Assembly: GCF_013618475.1 (NCBI RefSeq)
Contig: NZ_JABJVN010000001.1
Coordinates: 1,292,775-1,356,774 of the forward strand
DNA from: Saccharibacillus deserti
GTDB taxonomy: Bacteria > Bacillota > Bacilli > Paenibacillales > Paenibacillaceae
DNA: 64,000 nucleotides
Direction of reading: 5' to 3'
Below are positions 17,480 through 26,080 of this stretch, piece by piece. The stretch's first letter is position 1. Each line of letters begins with the position of its first letter. A program made the position numbers and the translations under genes. The notes under the pieces were generated by a model, which saw only the letters and a program-made list of their open reading frames with translations, had not been told where the DNA came from and searched no databases.

Positions 17480-18556
17480 TCAACCCAGCAGATTTCGGGC
17501 TTGTTCGGCTGTTTGACGCACGATCTCCGCCGCGGAATCTCCATCTGTCAGCAGCCGTGTCCCTTGACCCGCCCACAAAGCCATATGCTCGGCGTCGCCT
17601 CGCCGGGCGGCAGCATTGCGGATTTCCCGGGTCAGCGTATTTTGGGACGGAAAAGGCAGAGGGACCGTGCCGCCTACGTTCCATTCGCGGATAAACGTAT
17701 TCTCGATGCCTCTGGCCGGTCTTCCGGAAAAAGCGTCGGTCAGTATCGTGCTTTCTTCCGTGCTGGCAAGCAGTGCCCGCTTGTAAGCCGGATGCGCCCC
17801 CGACTCGCGGGAGGTCAGGAAACGTGTACCCATCTGCACGCCGGACGCTCCCAGGATCAGCGCGGCCGCAAGCCCCCGACCGTCCATGATGCCGCCCGCC
17901 GCGATCACCGGAATGCCCACACGGTCGACGATCTGCGGAACGAGCGCCATCGTACCGATGTTTGCGCCCATGCGCCGGGAAGACGTACCGAACGTGCCCC
18001 GGTGTCCGCCCGCTTCGCTGCCCTGCGCCGTAACGGCGTGGCAGCCCGCTTTTTCCGCACGGATCGCTTCCTCCACGGTCGTTGCAGTCGCGATGACTTT
18101 CATTCCCGCTTGCTCCGCCCGGTTCATATGAATTTCCGACAGCAGCCCGAACGTGATACTGACAATCGGCACCTCTTCTTCCACCAATACGGCGAACTGC
18201 TCTTCAAAATGGTCGGGCGTGCGCACCTCGCTCCGAACGGGATGCGGCAGATCCAGCGAATCGCGCAGCGGATTCAGCTTCCCGTTGACTTCGTCGAAGC
18301 GGCCGAGATCATCCGGACCGACACGGGCGAACAGGTTAACGGCAAAAGGCGCATCGGTCATTTCCCGGATAGCACGGATATGGCTTCGGATCTCTTCCGG
18401 TTTCAGATAGGCGGCTCCAAGCGTGCCCAGTCCGCCCGCTTCGGAGACGGCGGATACGAGCGGAGCCATATTGGCGAGGCCTGCCATACCCGCCAGCACG
18501 AGCGGATGACGGATGCCGAGCAGCTCGCAAAGCGGGGTAGAGTGGGAGAAACTCAT
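17480..18556 (-). CDS. Nitronate monooxygenase-like FMN enzyme
   Basis: A 358-residue TIM-barrel flavoprotein of the 2-nitropropane dioxygenase/NPD family. Motifs seen are the N-terminal GIRHPLVLAGMAGLAN, the FMN-phosphate segment IPVIAAGGIMDGRGLAAAL and the AQGSEAGGHRG loop. The last usually carries the catalytic His of nitronate monooxygenases. Enoyl-ACP reductase FabK is a close relative, but no fatty-acid genes are nearby, so a nitronate-detoxifying role is more likely. ATG 18556 follows AAGGAGGATATTGCG. Function is inferred from family. Confidence 0.88.
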   Translation of the reverse strand: MSFSHSTPLCELLGIRHPLVLAGMAGLANMAPLVSAVSEAGGLGTLGAAYLKPEEIRSHIRAIREMTDAPFAVNLFARVGPDDLGRFDEVNGKLNPLRDSLDLPHPVRSEVRTPDHFEEQFAVLVEEEVPIVSITFGLLSEIHMNRAEQAGMKVIATATTVEEAIRAEKAGCHAVTAQGSEAGGHRGTFGTSSRRMGANIGTMALVPQIVDRVGIPVIAAGGIMDGRGLAAALILGASGVQMGTRFLTSRESGAHPAYKRALLASTEESTILTDAFSGRPARGIENTFIREWNVGGTVPLPFPSQNTLTREIRNAAARRGDAEHMALWAGQGTRLLTDGDSAAEIVRQTAEQARNLLG

Positions 18557-18625
18557 CGCAATATCCTCCTTGATGGTATTGATTGTTTTCAGCCGGGTAC
18601 AGTCGGCAGATTCGATATCTTTTTT

Positions 18626-18832
18626 TCAAGACAGAATCAGCAGCACAACGGAAGTCTCGTCCGCTTCGCGCAGATTGAACTGCAGCACCCGGATCGCTTC
18701 CAGCATTTCCGAACCCGCCTCGGCCTCCTGCGCATCGTTAAACCCGTTATAGTAGGCGCCCAGTTCGTTCTCGTCGTAATTCGCAAGGTTCTGCTTGTCG
18801 AGATGGGCTTGTTTATGCTCCTTCGTCAGCAC
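18626..18832 (-). CDS. Small acidic protein of unknown function
   Basis: About 68 residues, rich in Glu, Asp and Asn, with a probable helix (EAGSEMLEAIRVLQFNL) and a hydrophobic C-terminus (SVVLLILS). The only in-frame start is a GTG at 18832 with no obvious ribosome binding site, and it follows the P-loop kinase gene by 55 bp. The reading frame keeps genome-like codon use, so I keep it as a possible small gene. It could also be translated by coupling. Confidence 0.45.
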   Translation of the reverse strand: MLTKEHKQAHLDKQNLANYDENELGAYYNGFNDAQEAEAGSEMLEAIRVLQFNLREADETSVVLLILS

Positions 18833-18887
18833 CGTGCAGAGCGCGTAATGATCTTCGGTCCGGTCCCTGCGGTTAAAGACATTCGGC

Positions 18888-19448
18888 TCACTTCTTCCTG
18901 ATGTTGGATTGGGTTAAATCATGGCTTCCTGTAGGCTGCAGGGTATGTATCCGATTCAGAAATTCGGCAGCTTCTTTTCGTGACCGAAGAATAACGACTT
19001 CTTTTGTATCCGTATATCGCTTAAGCGCCTCCAGGACTTTTGGGCGGGTGTTTTTCTTGTAATTCCATACCCAGACAGCAAATCCGGCATTCAGCTTTTC
19101 TTCGCATCCTTCATTGAGGTCCGGGCGTGTTTTGCCATGGTACATAATTCGTCTTTTGAACACCCGGTACAAACAGAGCATTCTTGGCATATCCAGAAAA
19201 ACGATCGTATCCGCCGCCCGCAGCCGAATATCCAGCGTTCTCGTATAGTTGCCGTCGATGATCCATTTCTCCCGCTCCGACGCTTCCTTGAGAAATTCGT
19301 CCCATTCTTTGTTCGGAGTCGGCGTCCAGCCTGTCTGCCAGTAATGACTGTCCAGATGGACCACCGGTAGTCCCAGACATTCGCCGATCCTTCTCGATAG
19401 CACCGATTTCCCGGAGCCAGGCGAGCCGATCACCGTCACTTTTTGCAT
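18888..19448 (-). CDS. P-loop NTPase/kinase of the FlaR (topology modulation) type
   Basis: A 186-residue adenylate-kinase-like protein. The Walker A motif is GSPGSGKS (about residues 7-14). Next come VHLDSHYW, the WIIDGNY segment and the RRIMYHGKTRPDL lid-like region, all typical of proteins annotated as DNA topology modulation protein FlaR. Enzymatically they look like small-molecule or nucleoside kinases, and the true substrate is unknown. The start ATG 19448 follows CGGAGGAGACCAA. A broken related kinase occurs at 26081-26304. Confidence 0.82.
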   Translation of the reverse strand: MQKVTVIGSPGSGKSVLSRRIGECLGLPVVHLDSHYWQTGWTPTPNKEWDEFLKEASEREKWIIDGNYTRTLDIRLRAADTIVFLDMPRMLCLYRVFKRRIMYHGKTRPDLNEGCEEKLNAGFAVWVWNYKKNTRPKVLEALKRYTDTKEVVILRSRKEAAEFLNRIHTLQPTGSHDLTQSNIRKK

Positions 19449-19468
19449 TTGGTCTCCTCCGTCTCGGT

Positions 19469-19595
19469 TCAAAAGTCTTCTGGAATTTCCATATGTTCCG
19501 AAACTCTATTTTTCAGCAGCCCGATTAATTCCTCGTCCATGCAGCCGTAGTCGTCGGGAATATCGATGCGGCTGCAAATGAATAATAATTGGATA
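19469..19595 (-). pseudogene. Truncated C-terminal gene fragment
   Basis: An open frame on the minus strand encodes a natural-looking C-terminus (IDIPDDYGCMDEEL, then a helix ending HMEIPEDF) with no start codon. Its upstream side stops at the 109-bp palindromic element at 19608-19716. This suggests the element inserted into, or recombined at, a former gene and removed the 5' part. The family is not recognised. Confidence 0.5.
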
Positions 19596-19607
19596 GAAGA
19601 TTCCTCC

Positions 19608-19716
19608 CTAGTACCCTTTCAACTCTTAATCACAGGTTACGTTTTCCTGAAACGCACACGCTTTAGGTGCGATTCAGGGGAACGTAACCGTACCTTTAGT
19701 GTTGACAAGGTACTAG
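19608..19716. mobile_element. 109-bp palindromic element (MITE-like)
   Basis: Nearly the whole stretch is an inverted repeat. The outer ends CTAGTACC and GGTACTAG are perfect, followed by TTTCAAC paired with GTTGACA-like sequence. The inner arms GGTTACGTT and AACGTAACC are perfect, then CCTGAA/TTCAGG and GCAC/GTGC. It contains no gene. Such fully palindromic short elements are usually non-autonomous insertions or recombination products. It abuts a truncated gene fragment on its left; no target duplication is obvious. Confidence 0.6.
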
Positions 19717-19749
19717 GCTTACGCTGCCTCGCTGTCATCTTCTGATCTC

Positions 19750-20016
19750 TTACCCCATTATCCATGTAATCAGCCCGTAGACGATTCCGAATTCAACGGC
19801 GACGACCGCCAGACACACGAAAATATAAAAAGACAGTTTGGCCGACGCGATCCGGTCTTCGATATATCTCCCTTTGAACAAAGAAAAGAGATCGGGCGTA
19901 AACGAGTAGCGGACCGATTTGTTGAAATCTTCTTCATCCGAGAACCCATGCCGGAAAATGAACCCGTAGACCGGGATATTGGCGATCAGCAGGATGATTG
20001 CGATGAGGACTCCCAT
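19750..20016 (-). CDS. Small two-span membrane protein, unknown function
   Basis: An 88-residue protein with an N-terminal span (VLIAIILLIANIPVYGFIF) and a C-terminal span (LSFYIFVCLAVVAVEFGIVY), joined by a charged loop containing DRIASAKLS. ATG 20016 follows AAGGAGGGAGAACC, an excellent ribosome binding site, so translation is likely. No family is recognised. The 226-bp stretch upstream (20017-20242) holds no gene I can support. Confidence 0.65.
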   Translation of the reverse strand: MGVLIAIILLIANIPVYGFIFRHGFSDEEDFNKSVRYSFTPDLFSLFKGRYIEDRIASAKLSFYIFVCLAVVAVEFGIVYGLITWIMG

Positions 20017-20242
20017 GGTTCTCCCTCCTTATCTTATCGTTTACCCGCACCGCAGGATCACCCAAGCTTTTTTCGAAGTCACTCCGCCTCCCGCCCGTCT
20101 CCGCTTCCCGGGAACTCCTAGTCTTCCTATACGGGTGCGTTGACTGAATCTGCCTGATTGCTCCCGGTATATGCAAGATTGTTCCTACGATCTAAACGTT
20201 TCTTCCTAAGTCTTGGAGGTAGGAGGTAGCGGTTTCTGTCCT

Positions 20243-21166
20243 TTACGTCCCGCCTTCTCCCAGCCATTTTTCCATATATTCCAGCAGCCGCCGCTCCGCT
20301 TCTGGGTCGCCGTTCTCCCGGCATGTGTCCAGGAACGATCCGGCAAACAGGGCGGCGTACACGTCGACGGCCCGCTGCTGCGCCTCGTCCAGACCCATAC
20401 ACCGGCACAGTTCATCCGTATAAAAAAGCGCCTGCTCCCCGATATCGCATACGATCGCGGTCCGGGTCAGCGCGATAAAATAAAGCGGATCGCCGTAGCA
20501 GACCGTGTCGAAATCGACGATCCCCCGCAGTTCGCCTCTCTCTACGATCACGTTCTTGATCGTCAGATCGTCGAGAAAACAGATTGGTTCGACCGCCGCC
20601 AAATACGGATTCAGCCGCTGCAGCCGATCGTCGAGCAGCGCCAGCAGCTTCTCGCCGACAATCTTCCCGCTGCGCGCAAAATGATCCTGCCGATCGCGGG
20701 CAATCAGTTCGTTCCACGAGCGGAACGGACCCGGTTCGCCGATCGGTACCCAGCCGAACGCTTCACCGCGCGGGATCCTGCCTGCCACGCGCTGAAACGA
20801 AACGACTTGCTCCGCTGCTGCCGTCATCTGCGCTTCGGTCATATCCGGCAGCTCGTCGCGCAGATCGCGGCCGGGAATCTCTTCCAGAACCATATAGGCA
20901 AACGGATAGCGGCCGCTGTGCAGATCGGAAGCCAGAATGCGCGGAACCGGAATCCCCAGCTCGCGCAGATCGGCCATATTGTCTGCGGTCCCGCGCATGA
21001 CGGCAGGATCCGTATTCGTACGCACGATGATCGAACGGTCGGCGCCACTGGCACGGTAGACCACATTGCGATGTCCGAATGTCATTCGTTCAACAGACTC
21101 CGGTTCGCTGCCCAGCGTCTCGGCGGCAAGCCGGCGAATCAGGGATTCCGGGTTGGAATCAGTCAT
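20243..21166 (-). CDS. Aminoglycoside phosphotransferase (APH)-family kinase
   Basis: A 307-residue protein with the protein-kinase-like APH fold. It has an N-lobe beginning MTFGHRNVVYRASG, a hinge region YPFAYMVLEEIPGRDL (about residues 100-115), and a brief catalytic/metal segment FLDDLTIKNVIV followed by GIVDFDTVCYGDP. The usual HGDLHPGN Brenner motif is replaced by FLDDLTIKNV, so the catalytic Asp context is kept but the His is lost. The substrate may be an antibiotic, choline-like or sugar alcohol and cannot be stated. ATG 21166 follows AAAAGAGGAAAACC. It lies 44 bp downstream of the next gene. Confidence 0.8.
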   Translation of the reverse strand: MTDSNPESLIRRLAAETLGSEPESVERMTFGHRNVVYRASGADRSIIVRTNTDPAVMRGTADNMADLRELGIPVPRILASDLHSGRYPFAYMVLEEIPGRDLRDELPDMTEAQMTAAAEQVVSFQRVAGRIPRGEAFGWVPIGEPGPFRSWNELIARDRQDHFARSGKIVGEKLLALLDDRLQRLNPYLAAVEPICFLDDLTIKNVIVERGELRGIVDFDTVCYGDPLYFIALTRTAIVCDIGEQALFYTDELCRCMGLDEAQQRAVDVYAALFAGSFLDTCRENGDPEAERRLLEYMEKWLGEGGT

Positions 21167-21210
21167 TGGTTTTCCTCTTTTCCGTCTGGCTTGAATCGCC
21201 AACTCGTCTG

Positions 21211-21672
21211 CTATTGGAGGCTGCGCTTCTTCATGACGGCTACATACAACTGCGCCTGCTCGCCCGGAATCCGGTACATGCCGATCGCGTTCAGATGCCG
21301 CACCGACATTGCCGTCAACTCGATCGCCTGCGCTTCTTCGCATCCGAATGTTTCCGTGCGGAAAACGGGACTGTTCGTCCGGACAGACAGCTCCTGCAGG
21401 ACGGCCGACTGCCGCCGAATCTCTGCCGGGAAGCTTTCGTGCGCCCAGGCCCACATCCAGCTGCGCTGGGTCTCCGACCAGGTTCCGATACAGATGACCT
21501 CGTACGAGATTCTTCCGGCCTCTCCTTCGATAAAATCGAGCGTGCCGTTTGCTATATCGATCCAATATTCTTCATAGCCGCTTACATTCGATTCCGTTAC
21601 GAATTTCTCCTGCTTGTCGGCCAGCTCCTGCCGGGCCGCAAGCAAAAATTCCCCGAATTCTTCGCGTGTCAT
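21211..21672 (-). CDS. Conserved hypothetical protein (DUF6882-like)
   Basis: A 153-residue soluble protein. The Trp-rich SWMWAWAHES segment (about residue 70) and the closing LYVAVMKKR resemble a small Firmicutes family known as DUF6882, members of which often occur in single-gene accessory positions. The assignment is from memory of the motif and is tentative. ATG 21672 follows AAAGGAGCCTCT. Function is unknown. Confidence 0.7.
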   Translation of the reverse strand: MTREEFGEFLLAARQELADKQEKFVTESNVSGYEEYWIDIANGTLDFIEGEAGRISYEVICIGTWSETQRSWMWAWAHESFPAEIRRQSAVLQELSVRTNSPVFRTETFGCEEAQAIELTAMSVRHLNAIGMYRIPGEQAQLYVAVMKKRSLQ

Positions 21673-21733
21673 AGAGGCTCCTTTATGCTTTTTTCGTAGT
21701 GTTCCTTATTCCTGCCGAACGTTCGTTCGCCGA

Positions 21734-21763
21734 AAAAGCCCGGGAATCTTCTCCCGGGCTTTT
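21734..21763. terminator. Hairpin terminator after zinc-ribbon gene
   Basis: A perfect 12-bp stem (21734-21745 with 21752-21763) has a 6-nt loop and A5/T4 flanks. It lies 30 bp after the zinc-ribbon gene stop in the minus direction. Confidence 0.8.
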
Positions 21764-21793
21764 CGTTGTCCGATTTCCGCTGCTGCAGAAGGC

Positions 21794-21997
21794 TCAACCG
21801 AAGAACAAATCCAGCAGATTGGACCCGGCGGAAGACTGGTTGTTGTAGAATTCCGAATATCCGCAGTTCGTGCAGCTGACAACCGTAAAATGATTATGTT
21901 CGATGTCGAACATTTTGGACAAACCGGTTCCCGCCATCGATACTTCTTTGGTTTCGGCATTTGGACTTCCGCATTTGACGCAGCCTTTTTCAGCCAT
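21794..21997 (-). CDS. Small zinc-ribbon protein
   Basis: A 67-residue protein with two CxxC knuckles (CVKC at residues 6-9 and CTNC near residue 43) spaced to form one zinc ribbon, and a C-terminal LLDLFFG tail. Such proteins belong to a nucleic-acid-binding zinc-ribbon family common in Bacilli, and the partner is unknown. The ATG at 21997 follows GGGGAGGAATCGGAT. It is followed by a strong terminator. Confidence 0.82.
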   Translation of the reverse strand: MAEKGCVKCGSPNAETKEVSMAGTGLSKMFDIEHNHFTVVSCTNCGYSEFYNNQSSAGSNLLDLFFG

Positions 21998-22070
21998 ATC
22001 CGATTCCTCCCCGTTCCTTTTTATCGTCCTCTCCTTCTTTACCCGCTGGAGGGAAAAATATGCAGAAAAA

Positions 22071-22360
22071 TCAGCGCAGCCGCTTCGTCAAATACAGAAC
22101 CAGATCGTCGTCGATCATTTCCGCGTCACCGTACCGGGAATATTTCCCCTCTTTGCATAGGCCGCGCCCAGCATGTCCATCAGATTCGCAAACCCGATGC
22201 AGTGCGCGCCGAAACCGCTCACGTAGTCTTCCAGCAGCTCCTCCGCATGCAGCGGCCAGCCCGTTTCTTCGATCAACTGCCGGTAGACGGCATCTTTCCA
22301 GACATATCCGTTCCGGTCCGGCAGCGTCCCGTCCAGGTCGAACAGGATACCGCGGATCAC
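22071..22360 (-). pseudogene. Broken HAD-family hydrolase
   Basis: A GTG-initiated frame begins with the HAD motif I ILFDLDGTL. It then jumps directly to a helical segment (YVWKDAVYRQLIEETG) that normally lies about 50 residues further on in this family. This suggests an internal deletion of the cap region. The frame stops after about 80 residues (TGA at 22115-22117). Another frame then encodes an unrelated-looking C-terminus (AEMIDDDLVLYLTKRLR) down to 22071. The motif II-IV residues are missing, so no active enzyme is expected. The start overlaps the end of the upstream acetyltransferase by 4 bp. Confidence 0.6.
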
Positions 22361-23226
22361 GACCGTACGCTTTCTTTTGCCGGATGAGTGTTCGCTTCGG
22401 TCCACGCCGTACGCACATAGCCAAGTCTCATGCCCGCGTGCTCCATATTGCGGTGGCTTTGCGACAGGAAGGCGCATTGGCCAACGACAAGTTCGTTGTT
22501 TCTTAAAAAAGCTTCGCCGATCCGCCGCTCGATCAATCTGCGATGCAGCCCGCGGCCGCGGAATTCCGGCAGCGTGGCGGCAAACGTCAGCGAAGCACGG
22601 CGATCGCGCTCGAACAAGACCGCGGTCGCGGCAGGCGTTCCGTCCGACTCCGCGACCAGAAAGGTCCAGCCTTCGCGGCCGTGCAGCACTTCGTTATTTT
22701 GTTGAACAGGCAGAATGCCGTGATCCGGCAGACCCGTTCCCCGGCAGTGCAGCATGGCGTAGGTCTCCATTTCGCCCGCGTGAAGCTCGCGAATAACGAT
22801 CCGGTCAAGATTCGCATCGGAACCGGACCATCGGTCCGGAATTTCGCGCGGCTGTGCAATCAAGGAAGCGTGGATACCGGAAGCGTACAGTCCCAGTTCC
22901 GCCATACGGCCCAGAAAGTCCGGTCCTACCCGGGAAGGCACGATTTCCAGCTGAACCTTCCGTCCTCTCGCGCGAAAAAACTCCAGAATCGGCTCCAGCT
23001 GCCCGATATCCGTATCCGTAAGTCCTTTGACGGTGTTAAACGCGGGCCAGGGCATCGTTCCACTGGTAAAAGCGGTCGCACCGCCGAACGTTTGAAGCTC
23101 AATCCCTTCCGGATTGCCCGGCCGGGACTGGATCGCCCGCATCCGGTCGGTCATATAATCAATCTCCGATTGTTCGACAGATTCGATCAGGGCGGGAGAC
23201 GGCAGCAGCGATCGGGAAGTTGACAT
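22357..23226 (-). CDS. GNAT family N-acetyltransferase, two-domain
   Basis: A 289-residue protein. The N-terminal half is an acetyltransferase-like substrate domain (TMPWPAFNTVKGL). The C-terminal half is a canonical GNAT domain with motif A LPEFRGRGLHRRLIERRI (about residues 215-232). ATG 23226 follows AAAGGGGTAACTC. The arrangement resembles acetyltransferases acting on small metabolites; the substrate is unknown. Confidence 0.82.
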   Translation of the reverse strand: MSTSRSLLPSPALIESVEQSEIDYMTDRMRAIQSRPGNPEGIELQTFGGATAFTSGTMPWPAFNTVKGLTDTDIGQLEPILEFFRARGRKVQLEIVPSRVGPDFLGRMAELGLYASGIHASLIAQPREIPDRWSGSDANLDRIVIRELHAGEMETYAMLHCRGTGLPDHGILPVQQNNEVLHGREGWTFLVAESDGTPAATAVLFERDRRASLTFAATLPEFRGRGLHRRLIERRIGEAFLRNNELVVGQCAFLSQSHRNMEHAGMRLGYVRTAWTEANTHPAKESVRS

Positions 23227-23271
23227 GAGTTACCCCTTTTCTTTTTCAAGCTGAATGACGGGCTTTGCCGC

Positions 23272-23820
23272 TCAATTCGGCTCTCTTCCCAGTACGTTCT
23301 CGATAAACCCGCTTTTCGCCCGCGTGTAGGCTTCCCGGTCGTCCGTGTAGCGCCCGGCCAGATCCCGCTTCAGCTCGGCGTACTGCCGCACCGATTCCGG
23401 CTGCTGCCGCATAAGGTCCCGGAAGCGAAGCTGAATATCCCAGCGTTCCTCATGCTCTTGCATCAGATGCAGATGGCATTTGCGCCGATCGCTCTCCACT
23501 TTGACAAAAAACCGCCGCCATTCGTGCCCGTCCAGCTCCAGAGGCACGTAATGCCAGTCCTCTTGTTGTAAACGCGCGATCACGGCTTCCAGTTGGTCAT
23601 AAGAAGGAATCTTCGCCATCAAATCCAGAATGGGCTTGGCCGGCAGGCCGGGGATCGACGTACTTCCGATATGTTCGACCTCGCGCACGCCGTGCGGAGA
23701 CAGCAGCTTGTGCAGATGCTCCGCCTCCCATTTCCCTGCGGCTGCCCACGCGGGATTACTCGGCTTGATCTCCACCGCTTCCGTCGCCCAGATCGGCCAA
23801 TCGTTTGACTGTTCGGTCAT
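23272..23820 (-). CDS. GrpB family nucleotidyltransferase-like protein
   Basis: A 182-residue protein with the GrpB/DUF GrpB signature VEHIGSTSIPGLPAKPILD (about residues 48-66), an nucleotidyltransferase-fold GS...D motif. A conserved CHLHLM and RFRDLMR region follows. Related proteins are sometimes fused to dephospho-CoA kinase, but their own substrate is uncertain. ATG 23820 follows AAGGAGCGATACC. It is divergent from the acetyltransferase gene at 23927, so their promoters share the 106 bp between. Confidence 0.86.
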   Translation of the reverse strand: MTEQSNDWPIWATEAVEIKPSNPAWAAAGKWEAEHLHKLLSPHGVREVEHIGSTSIPGLPAKPILDLMAKIPSYDQLEAVIARLQQEDWHYVPLELDGHEWRRFFVKVESDRRKCHLHLMQEHEERWDIQLRFRDLMRQQPESVRQYAELKRDLAGRYTDDREAYTRAKSGFIENVLGREPN

Positions 23821-23926
23821 GGTATCGCTCCTTTTGACCTTTCTATTTTAAAAAAACAAAACTTTATTTGCTTCGGATCTGTTCATTCTAAGCAAGACCA
23901 AAACGGTAAGCAAAGGAGCTTTATTC

Positions 23927-24403
23927 ATGATTACTCTCCGCAAAATCACGCTGGAAAACCGGCGCGCCATTTTTAACCTGGAAGTCGAAGACACTCAAAA
24001 AGGCTACGTGGCTTCGAATCTGTCCAGCGTCGCTTCCTGCTACGTGCTGCTCACCAATGGAAGCCGCCCGTTTCCGTTTGCGATCTACGCGGACGAAGAA
24101 CCGGTCGGATTCGTTATGATCATTCACGGCGACACCGGCTACGAGCTTCCGTCCATTGTGGATGACAGCTACTGCATTATGCGTCTGATGATCGACAAAC
24201 GGTTCCAAAACCGCGGCTACGGCCAGGAAGCGATGGCGAAAATCCTGAAGTTCATCCGTACGTTTCCCGCCGGACCGGCTTCCTACTGCTGGATTCCGTA
24301 TGAAGCCGATAATGTGAACGCCAAGCGTCTGTACGAAAGTTTCGGCTTCCGAGACAACGGCGAGTTTACCGACGGAGAGCCGATTACGGTGCTGAAGCTG
24401 TAA
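23927..24403 (+). CDS. GNAT family N-acetyltransferase (plus strand)
   Basis: One of only two plus-strand genes in the window. It encodes 158 residues with motif A MIDKRFQNRGYGQEAM (about residues 88-103) and the NVNAKRLYESFGF motif B, like spermine/spermidine acetyltransferases of the BltD/PaiA type. A polyamine substrate is plausible but unproven. ATG 23927 follows GCAAAGGAGCTTTATTC. It is divergent from the GrpB-like gene and convergent with the lipoprotein gene at 24547. Confidence 0.86.
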   Translation: MITLRKITLENRRAIFNLEVEDTQKGYVASNLSSVASCYVLLTNGSRPFPFAIYADEEPVGFVMIIHGDTGYELPSIVDDSYCIMRLMIDKRFQNRGYGQEAMAKILKFIRTFPAGPASYCWIPYEADNVNAKRLYESFGFRDNGEFTDGEPITVLKL

Positions 24404-24478
24404 ACGGGCGAATCCGATAGCTGTCGTCGATCAGGCGGAGCGGCTTTGCATGTTGGGCAATCGCCTTCAATACGGCGC

Positions 24479-24515
24479 AGACCCCGGCCCTTCCCTTTTT
24501 CCAGTTCCGGGGTCT
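24479..24515. terminator. Hairpin between convergent genes
   Basis: AGACCCCGG and CCGGGGTCT (24479-24487 with 24507-24515) form a 9-bp stem between the convergent acetyltransferase and lipoprotein genes. No T-tract follows in either direction, so termination is only possible, not clear. Confidence 0.4.
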
Positions 24516-24546
24516 ACTGTCTCTGCTTGTTTCCAACGTACTTTTT

Positions 24547-25491
24547 CTAATCCTGATACAGGGTTTGCCCGATCCGCTTTTCGATATCGAATTCTTCGAT
24601 CTTCGTCAACTCCCGCTTGCCCTGGTTTCCCTTCTGCTCATGCCTTCTGCCCTTATCATCCGTTTTCTTGATCGAATAATCGCCCGTTACCAGGTTATAA
24701 TCGGCTTCGTCAGCTGTTTGTTCCGTCTGTGTTCCTGTGAAAAAAGACCCGGTCGTTATCCCGATCAGTTTCCAGTCTTTCTCCTGATAGCGGAACCGGT
24801 CGGTACGATACCAACGATCATTGCTGCCTCCGTAATGGCGGATCACCACAGTACCTCTTTCAATGGTCAGCCCGTGAAAAGGATCTCCCCAGACGCCGCC
24901 TTCATCCTGGCTCAGTACCGTATGTTCCGCGATCACAGACAAACTGAATGTCTCTCCGCCGCGGCCGAAAGCAAGCAGCAGGGAGCGGGGCGGAGATTCT
25001 CCTTCTTCGGCATCCCGCTCGATCACAATGGCAAGATCCGGAACACCGTCCCGGTTCATGTCACCTTGTACGCGGGCTTCCGCTCCATTCGGCTGCTTCA
25101 ATTTATGCCAACCGTAAGGGATCAGCGCAGATTCTTTGACTCCCCGGGCACCGGCAGCCTGGTAAACGCCGCTTGCTTTTGTCGAAACAGCTGCCGGCTT
25201 GACGGACGAATCCTTATCCTCGTCTGCCGCAGCTTCGCGATGTATGGACGATGTACGCCTAAGCCCTTGTTCTTGAGCAGCATGGGTTTCGGGAGCAGCC
25301 GATTCCTCCCTGCAGGCCGTCAATAGACCTCCGAACAAACCGGCAAGCAAAGATACGGCCAGAACGCGCTGCAAGAATCGGTGCTTCCTTTTGGGTTTTG
25401 CGTCCGATACAGCTCTGAATCGACCGTTTTCTTCATCCGTCTGCATCAAGCGGCTCTCCTGCGGACCCTCGACTTCTTTCTTGATTCCCAT
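24547..25491 (-). CDS. Exported protein with FG-GAP/VCBS-like repeat segment
   Basis: A 314-residue protein. After a charged cytoplasmic N-terminus (about 40 residues) comes one hydrophobic stretch ending in LLTACREES, either a membrane anchor or a late lipobox. The region GDMNRDGVPDLAIVIERD (about residues 155-172) is a calcium-binding-like FG-GAP motif found in surface proteins. The C-terminus is rich in Lys and Glu. The ATG at 25491 follows TAGGAGAAAGATTT. The extracellular function is unknown. Confidence 0.7.
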   Translation of the reverse strand: MGIKKEVEGPQESRLMQTDEENGRFRAVSDAKPKRKHRFLQRVLAVSLLAGLFGGLLTACREESAAPETHAAQEQGLRRTSSIHREAAADEDKDSSVKPAAVSTKASGVYQAAGARGVKESALIPYGWHKLKQPNGAEARVQGDMNRDGVPDLAIVIERDAEEGESPPRSLLLAFGRGGETFSLSVIAEHTVLSQDEGGVWGDPFHGLTIERGTVVIRHYGGSNDRWYRTDRFRYQEKDWKLIGITTGSFFTGTQTEQTADEADYNLVTGDYSIKKTDDKGRRHEQKGNQGKRELTKIEEFDIEKRIGQTLYQD

Positions 25492-25653
25492 AAATCTTTC
25501 TCCTATTCCATTCAACGATTTCGTGCCTAGTCAATCCGTATGTATCCGTTCACCTGTGCCGAGGCACAAGGTCCGGACCATATTTGTGTTCGTTGCCGAC
25601 CAGCGGCTTCAAAGCCAAACGTTCCGCGATGTCGGCTGCTTTTTCTCTGAAAA

Positions 25654-26058
25654 TCACAATTCTTCCCCTCCCGTCACCGCTTCGCTGCACGATTTGGCCA
25701 AGATCCAGCCGCTTAGTCCGTAAGAGGCGGAGATGACGTAAACGTTATATCCTTCCGCCTTCAGTTGGTTCTGCAGATTCTCCAAGGTGTCATAATTCAT
25801 CGGCCAGCCGTAATTTTTCCTTTTTTCCAACAGCTCTACCGTATCCGGCCAGGAGAACAGATCTTTCACATCGAGTGTCGAGATCTCGAGAATCAGGCTG
25901 CCCGGCAGCTCGTCTTCGAAATAATGGGCCTGTACGTCCGAGAATACGAGTTCATTCCAGAAACGCACAACTCCGTTATCGTATTCCGTATTCATCCGGA
26001 TTTCGCCTTCTTTAAGGTTAATCAAATAAGAAATGATTTCGTTGTCGTGTACCCGCAT
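25654..26058 (-). CDS. Hypothetical protein, 134 residues
   Basis: A soluble protein with no motif I recognise. It opens with RVHDNEIISYLINLKEG, which resembles the start of proteins from SMI1/KNR4-adjacent immunity-like clusters. A GGGAGAG-like site precedes ATG 26058. It lies in a run of small accessory genes with the SMI1/KNR4-like gene upstream. The 162-bp gap 25492-25653 carries no gene. Confidence 0.6.
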   Translation of the reverse strand: MRVHDNEIISYLINLKEGEIRMNTEYDNGVVRFWNELVFSDVQAHYFEDELPGSLILEISTLDVKDLFSWPDTVELLEKRKNYGWPMNYDTLENLQNQLKAEGYNVYVISASYGLSGWILAKSCSEAVTGGEEL

Positions 26059-26080
26059 TCTTCCGCACTCTCCCGTACGC

